From positions 1-64,000 of the forward strand of contig DWWD01000024.1 in the NCBI GenBank assembly GCA_019119895.1: a stretch of 64,000 nucleotides of DNA, in the 5' to 3' direction. Position numbers and translations under genes: made by a program. The notes below the pieces were generated by a model, which was given only the letters and a program-made list of their open reading frames with translations, had not been told where the DNA came from and searched no databases. This document shows, one piece after another, positions 1 to 8,805 of this stretch. How positions within the stretch are numbered: position 1 is the stretch's first letter; each line of letters opens with the position of its first letter. This DNA comes from Candidatus Anaerostipes avistercoris. Its GTDB lineage: Bacteria; Bacillota; Clostridia; Lachnospirales; Lachnospiraceae.

Positions 1-129
1 CCCCTAAAGATGAGATTTCCCATACCGAAAGGTAGTAAGACCCCTTGAAGACGACGAGGTAGATAGGGCAGGGGTGGAAGTGTGGCAACACATGGAGCTG
101 ACTGTCACTAATCGGTCGAGGCTTTGACC
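1..129 (+). rRNA. 23S ribosomal RNA, 3' end (partial)
   Basis: The window opens inside the last helices of a bacterial 23S rRNA. The conserved 3' stretch with CTAATCGGTCGAGGC followed by TTGACC is present. The 5' part lies outside the window. No 5S gene follows: only about 77 bases separate this end from the first tRNA, too short for a 5S rRNA. Confidence 0.95.
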
Positions 130-206
130 AGAGAAGGCCAGAGTGGAGAGATGGAAGGAGAAAGGTTTTGTATGATGTTTTGAAGGTACATGAAGTATCT
201 CAATGA

Positions 207-279
207 TCCTCGATAGCTCAGTTGGTAGAGCACACGGCTGTTAACCGTGCTGTCGCTGGTTCGAGCCCGGCTCGGGGAG
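207..279 (+). tRNA. tRNA-Asn (GTT)
   Basis: The sequence folds as a full cloverleaf. The acceptor TCCTCGA pairs with TCGGGGA, the D-arm reads AGCTCAGTTGGTAGAGC, the anticodon loop is CTGTTAA with anticodon GTT, and the T-arm carries GGTTCGAGCC. No CCA is encoded. It is the first tRNA behind the 23S gene and is probably co-transcribed with it. Confidence 0.96.
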
Positions 280-338
280 GTTGGAAACACTGGGAGACAG
301 TGTGGAAGGAAAAGGCCGTGAAGCGGCCATGAAGATGA

Positions 339-410
339 GGCTCCATGGTCAAGTGGTTAAGACACCGCCCTTTCACGGCGGTAACACGGGTTCAAATCCC
401 GTTGGAGTCA
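339..410 (+). tRNA. tRNA-Glu (TTC)
   Basis: The acceptor GGCTCCA pairs with TGGAGTC (one G-T), the anticodon loop CTTTCAC gives anticodon TTC, and the T-loop reads GGTTCAAATCC. CCA is not encoded. It is second in the tRNA run behind the rRNA operon. A short perfect hairpin, GGCCG/CGGCC, lies just upstream and may be a processing signal. Confidence 0.96.
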
Positions 411-446
411 TCTTTTTATAACTAGTTGAATATACTTATATCATAT

Positions 447-517
447 GGCGCCGTAGCCAAGTGGTAAGGCATGGGACTGCAACTCCCTGATCACCAGTTC
501 AAATCTGGTCGGCGCCT
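447..517 (+). tRNA. tRNA-Cys (GCA)
   Basis: The acceptor GGCGCCG pairs perfectly with CGGCGCC. The anticodon loop CTGCAAC gives anticodon GCA, and the T-arm contains AGTTCAAATCT. CCA is not encoded. It is third in the tRNA run. Confidence 0.96.
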
Positions 518-554
518 TTGAGACATTTATAATGACTCATTATTATAATATTGT

Positions 555-628
<74 letters not shown>

Positions 629-633
629 TTCAG

Positions 634-667
634 AGACTTTGATAAGAAATCAGAGTCTTTTTTTATT
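634..667 (+). terminator. Terminator of the rRNA/tRNA transcript
   Basis: A 10-bp stem, AGACTTTGAT with ATCAGAGTCT (one G-T pair), closes a 5-base loop and runs into seven T residues. It sits directly behind initiator tRNA and ends the rRNA-tRNA operon. Confidence 0.9.
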
Positions 668-830
668 TTACAGAAAACTATGTTTATATAAAATGAAAAA
701 CACATTCTCATGAAATAAAAAAATTTTTAAAAATAAAAAAATTTTTTTGCAATAATGCAATAAAAAGCGAACCTGCTGCGTTACTATATTGAAAGAAGAA
801 ATTATATTTTTGAAGCAGGGAGGTTTTGCA

Positions 831-1478
831 ATGAGAAAAGGAAAATTAGCAGTATTTCTTTTAGCAGCATTATTTGTACTGGGAGGATGCGGAAATTCAG
901 GAGGCAATGACACGAATCAGGCGCAGTCTTCCTCGGAAACCAGCGCACCGACGACGTCTTCTGTATCAGAAGAACAATCTGCGTCAACACAGGCACAGCA
1001 GCAGACAGATGATAATACTTCTGATCAGGGTGAAATCAGCAGAGACAGGGCGTTGGAGATTGCCATGGCAGATGCAGAAGTATCTTCAGATAATGCCAGG
1101 GAGGTAAAAGCCGAAAGAGATGAAGACGATGGAATTCCGATTTATGATATTGAATTTGAGACAGAATACGGAGATTATGATTATGAAGTAGCAATTAACG
1201 GCGGTAAAATTGTAGGTGCGGACTATGAAGTAGAAGAGGAATGGGCCCGCAGACAGAACGGCAGTGCAGTCAGCGCTGATGATGTGAAGAAAATCGCACA
1301 GGAAAAGGTTCCGGGCGTTTCAGAGAATGATATTAAAGTCTGGAAAGAGTCTGATGACGATGACGACGAGAATCGGTATGAAGGACAGTTCCGATATGAT
1401 TCCATGAAATATGAATTTGAAGTTGATGCATCTACAGGAATCATAATTGACTGGAATGCAGATCTCAGAGACGACTGA
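831..1478 (+). CDS. PepSY-domain lipoprotein
   Basis: A 215-residue secreted lipoprotein. The N-terminus is a Lys/Arg start, a hydrophobic stretch and the lipobox LGGC. A Ser/Thr/Gln-rich linker of about 50 residues follows. Two PepSY-like repeats then occupy roughly residues 75-145 and 148-215; the first begins SRDRALEIA and the second VSADDVKKIA. PepSY domains are small alpha/beta modules of cell-envelope proteins, often linked to inhibition of peptidases; no enzyme function is implied. The ORF track starts 14 codons earlier, but AGGGAGG sits 7 bases before this ATG and the signal peptide begins here. It is monocistronic, between two terminators. The binding partner is unknown. Confidence 0.85.
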   Translation: MRKGKLAVFLLAALFVLGGCGNSGGNDTNQAQSSSETSAPTTSSVSEEQSASTQAQQQTDDNTSDQGEISRDRALEIAMADAEVSSDNAREVKAERDEDDGIPIYDIEFETEYGDYDYEVAINGGKIVGADYEVEEEWARRQNGSAVSADDVKKIAQEKVPGVSENDIKVWKESDDDDDENRYEGQFRYDSMKYEFEVDASTGIIIDWNADLRDD

Positions 1479-1513
1479 CAGGAAAATAAAGATTAAAAGG
1501 AATATGAAAGGAA

Positions 1514-1563
1514 GGGAAAAGAACGATCCGCAAATTTGAGCGGAGATCTTTTCCCTTATTTTA
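1514..1563 (+). terminator. Terminator between PepSY gene and the mannitol operon
   Basis: A long stem (GGGAAAAGA/TCTTTTCCC, with an inner GATCCGC/GCGGAGATC part) is followed by TTATTTT. It lies between convergent genes, so it probably serves both the PepSY transcript and the leftward mannitol operon. Confidence 0.75.
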
Positions 1564-1576
1564 AAGTCATATGAAA

Positions 1577-2260
1577 TTATTCAAAATCAAGCATTGTTTT
1601 GCCTTCACCGCAGCATCCTTCAAAATCATGAATGAAATCTTTGACAGCAGTTTCAGCGACGCCATTAAAAGCAAGAGTCTTTAACGTATCAGGATTTACT
1701 GTTACGGAACCAATACCGAATTTGCCCATTTCCAGAACCTGCTGAGAGTTCTTGAAAGAAGCGCCGAGTACTTCAGCTTCATAACCGGCAGCTTTCACCA
1801 TAGTGTGGATGTCTTTGGCAATCTGAACGCCGTCATATCCAAGATTGTCCAGACGATTTACGTACGGCGCAAGGAATTTTGCGCCTGCTTTTGCAGCCAT
1901 GAAAGCCGGCATAACGCCGTAGATCGCAGTTGCGGTAATATTGATTCCTTCTTTGCTTAAAATAGAAATTGCTTTTAAACCATTTGCTGTTACAGGAACT
2001 TTAATGTATGTATTTTCACCCAGAACAGAAACCATATGTTTGGCTTCTTTTACCATATCGTCAGTCTCTGTGGAAAGAACCTGAGCATGAAGCATGGCGT
2101 CAGAAGGGATCAGGGCACGAATCTTTTTCAGCTGATCCATTGGATCTGGGTTTCCTGTTTTACTTAAAATGGTTGGATTTGTGGTGACTCCATCATAAGG
2201 ATACATAGTATAAAGTTCTTCGATTTTTGTTAAATCAGCGTCATCAATTAAAATTAACAT
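1577..2260 (-). CDS. Fructose-6-phosphate aldolase / transaldolase-like protein
   Basis: 227 residues, the length of the short FSA/TalC (MipB) class. It has DGVTTNPTIL near residues 23-32 and the Schiff-base lysine in YIKVPVT (Lys87). It is a cytosolic class I aldolase that would make or split fructose 6-phosphate or a related ketose phosphate. It is last in the leftward mannitol operon, where fructose 6-phosphate is the product of MtlD, so it probably interconverts mannitol-derived F6P with triose and a C3 ketone. A strong hairpin separates it from mtlF and may set its expression apart. The exact substrate, aldolase against true transaldolase, cannot be read from sequence alone. Confidence 0.85.
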   Translation of the reverse strand: MLILIDDADLTKIEELYTMYPYDGVTTNPTILSKTGNPDPMDQLKKIRALIPSDAMLHAQVLSTETDDMVKEAKHMVSVLGENTYIKVPVTANGLKAISILSKEGINITATAIYGVMPAFMAAKAGAKFLAPYVNRLDNLGYDGVQIAKDIHTMVKAAGYEAEVLGASFKNSQQVLEMGKFGIGSVTVNPDTLKTLAFNGVAETAVKDFIHDFEGCCGEGKTMLDFE

Positions 2261-2310
2261 AGAAAAGTCCTCCTGTCAGTTATTATAAAAAGCCTTATTT
2301 TGATATATAA

Positions 2311-2345
2311 TACACAAAATTTCTTATGCCTGGAAATTTTGTGTA
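2311..2345 (-). promoter_or_regulatory. Intergenic hairpin between mtlF and the aldolase gene
   Basis: A perfect 13-bp inverted repeat, TACACAAAATTTC with GAAATTTTGTGTA, has a 9-base loop. It begins 4 bases after the mtlF stop. There is no clear T-run on the minus strand, so it reads as an RNA stability or partial-termination element rather than a full terminator. Confidence 0.6.
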
Positions 2346-2348
2346 CGA

Positions 2349-2783
2349 TTACATTTCCAGATCTCCGATTACATCCAGGACTTCCTGTTTTGTTGTTGCA
2401 TTGCGGAGTTTTTCAATGTTTTCTTCCTCGCAGATTACCTCAGCCAGTTTCATAAGAATATCCAGATGAGTGCCGTCTTTGCCGGCAACTCCCATGATGA
2501 TATATGCAGGTTCATCACCGTACATAACTCCATCTGGACACTGAACAAAAGAAATACCGGATTCTTTGATATACTTCTCAGATCCGTCAATTCCGTGAGG
2601 AATGGCAACATTATTTCCAATATAAGTAGAAATAACTTCTTCTCTCTGATGCATGCAGGAGATATATTGTTCTTCTACATAGCCCTGTTCATAAAGAATT
2701 CTTCCGGCTTTTTCAATTGCATCCGGTTTGTCACGTAAAGATACGTTCAGTACGATGTTGTTTTCATTAAAAATTTTATTCAT
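2349..2783 (-). CDS. mtlF: PTS mannitol-specific EIIA component
   Basis: A 144-residue EIIA domain of the mannitol/fructose family. The phospho-accepting histidine is in NNVAIPHGI (His63). It accepts phosphate from HPr and passes it to the EIIB domain of MtlA. Its start overlaps the end of mtlR by 8 bp, so the two are translationally coupled. MtlR here lacks a C-terminal EIIA-like domain, and the adjacent free EIIA may also supply that function. A second EIIA gene (7044..7505) sits at the head of the same operon, so one of the two is probably the main transport subunit and the other regulatory. Confidence 0.9.
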   Translation of the reverse strand: MNKIFNENNIVLNVSLRDKPDAIEKAGRILYEQGYVEEQYISCMHQREEVISTYIGNNVAIPHGIDGSEKYIKESGISFVQCPDGVMYGDEPAYIIMGVAGKDGTHLDILMKLAEVICEEENIEKLRNATTKQEVLDVIGDLEM

Positions 2784-4302
2784 AGTAATCTCCTTTTTTA
2801 TTTAGATTCTTTAATCGTTTTCTTGTTTCCTGTTTTTCTTTTTCATTGAGCAAAGGTGATACGCATAAATATTTGTCTTCATCCAGGTCTAAAGGAACAG
2901 TCGAGATAATAAAGTCATAATTGTCCAGATTTTCATCGTGGAGCTTGTGAAGAGAAATAATCTTCTTTACATCAATCTCTGTAAATTCCCTTTCCAGACG
3001 GCTGCGGAGCATCTTGGAGGATCCGATACCACTGGAACATACAACCAGAACAGAAATTGATTTCTGGCTCAGGTAATCAATGGATGCGATAAAGTATATG
3101 ACAATATAGCCGATCTCATCTTCCGGAACATTAACAGAATCAAAAATGTCCAGAAAACTCTGTTTTACAATCTCATATAATTTAGGATTGGACTGGTACA
3201 CTTCTTCCAGCATGGGGTTGCTTACACTGATGCCGTTCTGGATCCGCTCCAGTGCCATGTTGACATGGAGCATCAGGTTCTCAGCCAGATTCTTGTCTTT
3301 ACTGAAAGGAAAGTGGAGTTTTGTTTCAATTTCTCCGATCAGCCGGCTGATATTATCCAAAATCTGAAGCGCGGAAGCAGGGTGATTCAGCTGGTAATGA
3401 GTGCGTCCCACATACAAGCTCAGCATCCAGCGAAAATAGGACTTCTCATTCTTATATAATATAATATCAAACTTTTTATCCAATATCGAGAGGATGTCTT
3501 CCTGAAAATCAGATTCTGTATCCGGCACATTGATATTTAATTTCAGCGGATCCGCCTGCTCACCGAGGCCTCCGATATAAGAATGCCGTTTAATGAAAAC
3601 AGCAATCAGAAGCAGAAATTCCTGCAGTTCGCTGTCTGAAATATTCAGATGGTGCCTGTGGATCACAGGCTGGATTTCATGATACAGAATTTTCAGAGAC
3701 TTTTCACAACGAAATTTATCCAAAAGAAAAATAAAAGGGTTCTGTTTATATTTTTCATCTTTCAGCCAGTCAAAAAAGTTGTCCGGTGAAATGTTCTGAA
3801 GAAGAATATTGACGAATAAATGACGTTTTGGGATTTCTTTTCCGGTGAGACGCACGCCTTCGCTCTTCTTCGTTTCGAATTTGACATTATGAGTATGAAT
3901 TTTCTCCTTTACAGAAGAAAAATCGTTGCGCACTGTCTGGGAAGAAGTATTTAAGTCAATAGCCAGTGACTGTGTTTTTACATAATCGTCAGCGTTCAGA
4001 AGAATCAGAATGATCATGTCCACCCGTTCTCTGGCGGAGTAATTTTGTTCGGTTTTTACTTCTTCGAAGGCAGAACTTAAACGTTTGATATTATAAAGGG
4101 ATCCAAAAATCATCATGCCTTTGCCAGATGAATGATCTAAAGTCAGGCCGAAAGATTCTATGATATTGGAAACTTCCGACATCTGGCGGTAAATTGTCCG
4201 CTCCGTCACCTGAAGTTCCTTGGCGAGATCAGATACCGTCACAGGACCATTCGCATTCATTAAGTATTCGATTATTTCTTTGGAGCGATCTGAAATAAGC
4301 AT
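2776..4302 (-). CDS. mtlR: BglG-type PRD regulator (MtlR-like)
   Basis: 508 residues. The order is an N-terminal helix-turn-helix (TVSDLAKELQVTERTIYRQM, about residues 17-36), a second HTH-like region, two PTS regulation domains (residues about 200-400) with conserved histidines, then an EIIB-like domain with the cysteine loop VLVVCSSGIGSSKM. This is the DNA-binding activator class of PRD proteins, whose activity is tuned by PTS phosphorylation. The C-terminal EIIA-like domain found in many MtlR proteins is missing; the next gene encodes a free EIIA. It lies inside the mannitol operon it is expected to activate. The start is about 26 bases after the mtlD stop. Confidence 0.88.
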   Translation of the reverse strand: MLISDRSKEIIEYLMNANGPVTVSDLAKELQVTERTIYRQMSEVSNIIESFGLTLDHSSGKGMMIFGSLYNIKRLSSAFEEVKTEQNYSARERVDMIILILLNADDYVKTQSLAIDLNTSSQTVRNDFSSVKEKIHTHNVKFETKKSEGVRLTGKEIPKRHLFVNILLQNISPDNFFDWLKDEKYKQNPFIFLLDKFRCEKSLKILYHEIQPVIHRHHLNISDSELQEFLLLIAVFIKRHSYIGGLGEQADPLKLNINVPDTESDFQEDILSILDKKFDIILYKNEKSYFRWMLSLYVGRTHYQLNHPASALQILDNISRLIGEIETKLHFPFSKDKNLAENLMLHVNMALERIQNGISVSNPMLEEVYQSNPKLYEIVKQSFLDIFDSVNVPEDEIGYIVIYFIASIDYLSQKSISVLVVCSSGIGSSKMLRSRLEREFTEIDVKKIISLHKLHDENLDNYDFIISTVPLDLDEDKYLCVSPLLNEKEKQETRKRLKNLNKKGDYYE

Positions 4303-4328
4303 GATTAGCCTCTTCTTTCTTAAGCAGT

Positions 4329-5525
4329 TTAAATGGTTTCTCCTCTGAGATCAGTTTGCACCTCTTCAATGCAGTGTAAAATAGCAGGAAGAGATTCTTT
4401 GTTTTGTTCTATTATGTGATAAAAATACATGATTCTGTCAAATAGTGGTTCATTTTTATGGATGAAGCAGATCTGTTCAAGAAAATCTTCTGTATTGTCA
4501 TCGTTCAGAAAATAGAGTGCGAGAGCGATGGCAAATGACAGATAAGCTGGTTTGATATTCTGCTCCTCGCAGCTTCTGGCAGAACCGACAAGCCGGTCTG
4601 TGGGACCTAATTTGCGGATGGGCTCCCTTGCTACACGTTTTACAGTATCTTTCAGATAAGGATTACGGAAGCGGTAAAGCAGATCATCCATATGATACTG
4701 AAGTTCTGCGAAGTCAATGTGGTATTTGCGTGAAAGCATCAGAGCGCTTTCTGTCATACATCCCTGAACAATATGCCTGATATAAATGTTGTCTGCGGCT
4801 TCATCAATGTAAGTTAAATGAAGCAGTTTTCCAAGAAAGGCGGTGGTTACATGTGCCATATTGTGAATGTAGAGTTTCCGTTCCAGATAATAGTGAAATG
4901 GTTCATACGGCACAATCTTCGGATCATCAGGGATCGGATTTTTAAATGCTGCCCGGTCCACAGGAAGATAATCGTATGCTTCCACCCGTACAGCCAGAGG
5001 ATGCTGAATATCAGAAATCTGATCCGGATCCGGCGGCGGGACCATTCGTCCGATGGAAGTTTCCACAAGACCCAGCTTTTCTTCCATTACCGGCTGGTAT
5101 TTCTCAGGCATTGCCTGCCGCAGCCAGTTTCTTAACAGGACGTCAGCGTCCATCAGATTTTCACAGATCAGGAGATCCAGCGCATTTTCCGGATCTTTAT
5201 CCCAGCGCTTCATAAGACCCTGAGCAATGACCGGAGCGATTTTTTCCAGAACGGAGGCTCCGACAGCTGTTGCCAGAAGGTCCGCATCGGCAATTTCATC
5301 GCATACAGCATTCTGATCATTTCCATTGACTGCACGGATATTCCTGATCCAGTGGATTTCCTGTTCTTTTTTCATGATGATCTGTGGATAAGTTTTTTCC
5401 TGATTGATCGTATCAACGAGCTGGTCATTGACATCGATGAATACGACTTCGTAACCGATTTCAGATAATAATGCGCCAATGAAGCCACGGCCAATGCTTC
5501 CTGCGCCATACATAATTGCTTTCAT
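4329..5525 (-). CDS. mtlD: Mannitol-1-phosphate 5-dehydrogenase
   Basis: 398 residues, near the usual length. The N-terminus MKAIMYGAGSIGRGFIG is the NAD-binding Rossmann loop typical of MtlD, and a second conserved block is KLYIHNMAHVTTAFLG. It oxidises mannitol 1-phosphate to fructose 6-phosphate with NAD in the cytosol. It follows mtlA after a 71-base gap containing a strong hairpin. Confidence 0.94.
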   Translation of the reverse strand: MKAIMYGAGSIGRGFIGALLSEIGYEVVFIDVNDQLVDTINQEKTYPQIIMKKEQEIHWIRNIRAVNGNDQNAVCDEIADADLLATAVGASVLEKIAPVIAQGLMKRWDKDPENALDLLICENLMDADVLLRNWLRQAMPEKYQPVMEEKLGLVETSIGRMVPPPDPDQISDIQHPLAVRVEAYDYLPVDRAAFKNPIPDDPKIVPYEPFHYYLERKLYIHNMAHVTTAFLGKLLHLTYIDEAADNIYIRHIVQGCMTESALMLSRKYHIDFAELQYHMDDLLYRFRNPYLKDTVKRVAREPIRKLGPTDRLVGSARSCEEQNIKPAYLSFAIALALYFLNDDNTEDFLEQICFIHKNEPLFDRIMYFYHIIEQNKESLPAILHCIEEVQTDLRGETI

Positions 5526-5548
5526 AGATGCCTTCCTTTTTCTGTAGA

Positions 5549-5586
5549 ATCAAAGACTAAGAATCCGAAAATCCTTAGTCTTTGAT
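5549..5586 (-). promoter_or_regulatory. Intergenic hairpin between mtlA and mtlD
   Basis: A perfect 13-bp inverted repeat, ATCAAAGACTAAG with CTTAGTCTTTGAT, has a 12-base loop and begins 10 bases after the mtlA stop. The stem has no T-run behind it on the minus strand. It probably protects the mtlA message 3' end or lowers mtlD relative to mtlA. Confidence 0.6.
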
Positions 5587-5596
5587 GTTATGGATT

Positions 5597-7042
5597 TTAT
5601 CGTTCGCTTTTCAGTCGTTCTACCAACTGATCATATTCCGGCGCTTTCAGATAGTTGGAAATAGATAAGTGCTGTTTGTTCGGCTGTGCAGCCTTTGCAG
5701 TACCTGTCAGTTCCACGTGTGTGATGACAAGATCGGCGTCATCAGGAATTCTTGAAATCGCTGTATTGATAACCTCAATTGGAAGATTTTCGGCTTTTAC
5801 TTTTTTCTTAAGTGCTGCAGCGGACATTGCGGAAGATCCCATTCCGGCGTCACACGCTACAACGATTTTCTTAATTTTAGATATATCAAGTCCGTCAACT
5901 CCGAGGCTTGAATCATTAGTTACGGCAGTGTCAGAGGAAGAGCCTTCTGATTCGGAGCTTCCCATAGCTTCTTTCGGGATAACAGATTCTCCGAGAGATG
6001 TGTCTCCTCCTTTTGCGACCATACGTTTTACGAAGAACGCATTGACGACGAGAGATACAATACATGAGAGGATCACACTTAAAATAACTCCAAACATACA
6101 GTTTGGCGGGGATAATGCGATGACGGAGAAGATACTTCCAGGTGATGGAGTTGCTACAGTACCTACGTCCAGTATTGTGAGAGTACCGGTACCTACGATT
6201 CCTCCGGCAATCATACCAATGATGGTCAGTGGGTTAGATAACACATATGGGAAGTATACTTCATGGATACCACCGAAGAAGTGGATCAGGATCATTCCAG
6301 GTGCGGCGTCTTTCATTTCGCCTTTTCCAAAGAACCAGTAAGCCAGTAATAATCCAAGTCCAGCGCCCGGGTTTGGAACTAACATGAACAGAGCGGAGTG
6401 TCCCAATGTTTTTACCTGTTCATAACCGATTGGTCCGAAGATACCATGATCCAGAGCGTTGTTCAGGAACAGTACTTTTGCAGGCTCTACGAAGATTGCG
6501 GATAACGGCAGAGCATTGTGCTCAACGATCCAGTTTACACCGTTTGTTAAAACGGAAGTTACGGTTTCCATAACAGGACCAAATACGAGCATTGCGATGC
6601 AGCAGAGAATCGCACCGATAATACCTAAAGAGAAATTGTTGACGATCATTTCAAATCCGCCAGGGATTTTTCCGTCAACTGCCTGGTCAAATTTCTTAAT
6701 GACCCATCCGGAAAGAGGTCCGAGGATCATGGCTGCCAGGAACATTGGAGTTCCGTCAACGGCAACGATTGCACCCATGGTAACAAGAGCACCGATAACA
6801 CCACCACGGTCTCCGCCGGTCATCTTACCACCTGTGTGACCGATCAGGATCGGGAGCAGGTTATTCAAAATTGGTGTGATCAAAAGTGCCAGCTTTTCAT
6901 TTGGCGTCCATCCTGTTTCCAGGAAGAAGGCTGTAATCAGTCCGAATCCGATGAAAGCTCCGATATTTGGAATTACCATTCCGGCGAGGAATGCGCCAAA
7001 TTTCTGGAGTTTCTGTGATACAGTAGTTTTTTCTTCTGCCAT
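5597..7042 (-). CDS. mtlA: PTS mannitol transporter EIICB
   Basis: 481 residues. A multi-span EIIC membrane domain fills residues about 10-340 and includes GGIHEVYFPYVL, a substrate-site block of mannitol EIIC. A Ser-rich linker leads to an EIIB domain with the phospho-cysteine loop VACDAGMGSSAM near residue 395. There is no fused EIIA, in keeping with the separate EIIA genes. The ORF track starts 14 codons earlier; this ATG is chosen because AGGAGA lies 8 bases upstream and the upstream gene stops 1 base before it. It imports and phosphorylates mannitol to mannitol 1-phosphate. Confidence 0.93.
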   Translation of the reverse strand: MAEEKTTVSQKLQKFGAFLAGMVIPNIGAFIGFGLITAFFLETGWTPNEKLALLITPILNNLLPILIGHTGGKMTGGDRGGVIGALVTMGAIVAVDGTPMFLAAMILGPLSGWVIKKFDQAVDGKIPGGFEMIVNNFSLGIIGAILCCIAMLVFGPVMETVTSVLTNGVNWIVEHNALPLSAIFVEPAKVLFLNNALDHGIFGPIGYEQVKTLGHSALFMLVPNPGAGLGLLLAYWFFGKGEMKDAAPGMILIHFFGGIHEVYFPYVLSNPLTIIGMIAGGIVGTGTLTILDVGTVATPSPGSIFSVIALSPPNCMFGVILSVILSCIVSLVVNAFFVKRMVAKGGDTSLGESVIPKEAMGSSESEGSSSDTAVTNDSSLGVDGLDISKIKKIVVACDAGMGSSAMSAAALKKKVKAENLPIEVINTAISRIPDDADLVITHVELTGTAKAAQPNKQHLSISNYLKAPEYDQLVERLKSER

Positions 7043-7043
7043 A

Positions 7044-7505
7044 TTATAATTCTCCTTTTTCAAAATAGTTTTCATTGATGACATCGATGATTTCCTGTTT
7101 TGAAGAAGGATTGAGAAGCCTGCCGCGTTTTTCCGGTTCCAGAAGGATGTCGGTAATCTGCATCAGCTCCTGAAGAGGATCTTCTTCTCTGCTGGAGATT
7201 CCAATGACAAAAGAAACCCTGTGTCCAAGATAAGAAAAACCCCGAGGTATATGTACGATACTGATTCCTGGACGGAGCACACAGGATAAAGAATCTTCTG
7301 TGCCGTGGGGAATCATGACGCCGAAATCCAGATAAGTAGGATGATCTTGTTCTCTTCTCAGCATACCATCAATATATTCTGAAGTGATGTACTGATTCTC
7401 AAGAAGAAGATTTCCTGCCTGCCGGATCGCGTCTTCTGCCGTACTGCATGAAAAATCCAGACATATTAAATTCAGAAAATCATCAGATAGAAGTTTGCCG
7501 GCCAT
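7044..7505 (-). CDS. PTS EIIA component, mannitol/fructose type (second copy)
   Basis: 153 residues with the EIIA active-site segment VMIPHG (His67). It is clearly diverged from the mtlF product further down the operon. It is the first gene after the LacI regulator and is almost fused to mtlA (1-base gap), so the two are coupled. It may be the dedicated phosphate donor for MtlA, with the distal EIIA serving MtlR, or the reverse. Confidence 0.85.
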   Translation of the reverse strand: MAGKLLSDDFLNLICLDFSCSTAEDAIRQAGNLLLENQYITSEYIDGMLRREQDHPTYLDFGVMIPHGTEDSLSCVLRPGISIVHIPRGFSYLGHRVSFVIGISSREEDPLQELMQITDILLEPEKRGRLLNPSSKQEIIDVINENYFEKGEL

Positions 7506-7528
7506 GCGCCCTCCTTATTCTTTCTTGC

Positions 7529-7540
7529 ATAAACGTTTAT
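7529..7540. promoter_or_regulatory. LacI-family operator candidate
   Basis: ATAAACGTTTAT is a perfect 12-bp palindrome with a central CG, the form of LacI/CcpA-family sites. It lies 24 bases before the EIIA start, downstream of the lacI-like gene, so it could control the PTS genes through the neighbouring LacI protein or act as a catabolite (cre-like) site. Confidence 0.6.
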
Positions 7541-7650
7541 CATGAATATATCATAACCTAAGGATTGTACGGGAATCAATACACACTAATGACATTTTTT
7601 TCAGATGACTTAGTGACAAAACTTTGTTTCGCGTTCTGAACATATGTCTC

Positions 7651-8730
7651 TTATGATCTGCATTTTCCGGTAGAGTTTCTGATAATCAGTTCCGGTTCGT
7701 ATTCCATCCGCATAATATAATGGCGTTTGGATGACTTATCTTTCTGGGTATTCTTCTTATAGATAATATCCACCGCTTCCTGCCCCTTGGAAATAGAGGC
7801 GTGGTCAATGGTGGTCAGGGAAATCTGCGGCATGGCGGATAATGCGATATTGTCAAAGCCACAGACCGAATAATCATTTGGAATCCGGTAGCCGTAATCG
7901 GAAATTGCAGCCATAATTCCGAATGCCGTCATATCATTGTTGCCGACAAAGGCGGTAGACCTGGTATGTTCATCCAGGGCTTCTGCGGCGAGGGCGTATC
8001 CGTTCTGATATTCGGAATTATCAGAAGAGTATCGACTGTAGGCTGCCAGAGTCGGAGATTTTACTTCAATTTGTTCCGGATCCAGACCGTGATCCCGGAA
8101 ACAGGAGCGAAGGCCTCTCAGACGATGGATCCGGCCGATTTCTTTTGGACGAATCGGAGTGGATACATAAGTAATATGGGTATGCCCCAGGGAAATCAGA
8201 TGTTCTGCGATAATGTATCCCGGTTTCTTGCTGTCCAGTTCCACAGAGTCAAAACGGCATGCTTCCGGTTTGTCGCCGATGGAAACGACAGGGACCTGTT
8301 TGGAGAGAGCATTTGCTTCGGCGATTTTTGTAGGCGGATACAGAGAGATTACGCCGGCCAGTTCAAAACCGGAGAGGAGATTAAAGTATAATTCTTCTCT
8401 TGATACATCTCTGAGGGTTGAAATCGTGAAAACCGTATAGCCGTATTCCTGAGCGCGTTCGGTGATGGAATGGATGATCATGGAATAGTAGCCGTTGGAC
8501 AGAATCGGACAAATGACGATAATGCTCCTGGACAGAGCGGTATCTTTCTTCTTAATGCTGGTCTGAGGCTTGCGGTATCCTAATTCCTGAGCGGCGTTTT
8601 TTACCTTATCCACAGTTTCTTTGGAAAACGATACATGAGGTTTCCTACTCAAAATCATGGAAACGGTGGACTGGGAGACGCCGGCGTATTCAGCAATATC
8701 TCTTGTGGTGACTTTATTTCTTTTTCCCAT
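7651..8730 (-). CDS. LacI-family transcriptional regulator
   Basis: 359 residues. The N-terminal helix-turn-helix reads VTTRDIAEYAGVSQSTVSM with the hinge-like ELGYRKP, followed by a periplasmic-binding-protein-like sensor domain (SIIVICPILSNGYYSMII; late block NDMTAFGIMAAISDYG). The start is moved 14 codons inside the ORF-track start because AAAGGAG lies 7 bases before this ATG. It lies just upstream of the mannitol PTS operon in the same direction and is its likely repressor; the palindrome at 7529 is a candidate site. The inducer is unknown. Confidence 0.88.
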   Translation of the reverse strand: MGKRNKVTTRDIAEYAGVSQSTVSMILSRKPHVSFSKETVDKVKNAAQELGYRKPQTSIKKKDTALSRSIIVICPILSNGYYSMIIHSITERAQEYGYTVFTISTLRDVSREELYFNLLSGFELAGVISLYPPTKIAEANALSKQVPVVSIGDKPEACRFDSVELDSKKPGYIIAEHLISLGHTHITYVSTPIRPKEIGRIHRLRGLRSCFRDHGLDPEQIEVKSPTLAAYSRYSSDNSEYQNGYALAAEALDEHTRSTAFVGNNDMTAFGIMAAISDYGYRIPNDYSVCGFDNIALSAMPQISLTTIDHASISKGQEAVDIIYKKNTQKDKSSKRHYIMRMEYEPELIIRNSTGKCRS

Positions 8731-8805
8731 GAAAGACTCCTTTCTGCTCAATGTTAAAGAAAAAATATGCAAAACGAAAGACTTTGTAAAGTTTTCGATA
8801 TGCGG

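Noticed and set aside
1577-2260. The transaldolase-like gene as part of a sulfoquinovose (sulfofructose transaldolase) pathway feeding the sulfonate island
   Set aside because: It is in the leftward mannitol operon, more than 11 kb from the island, and no sulfoquinovosidase or SQ isomerase is present. Short FSA-type aldolase fits mannitol metabolism.
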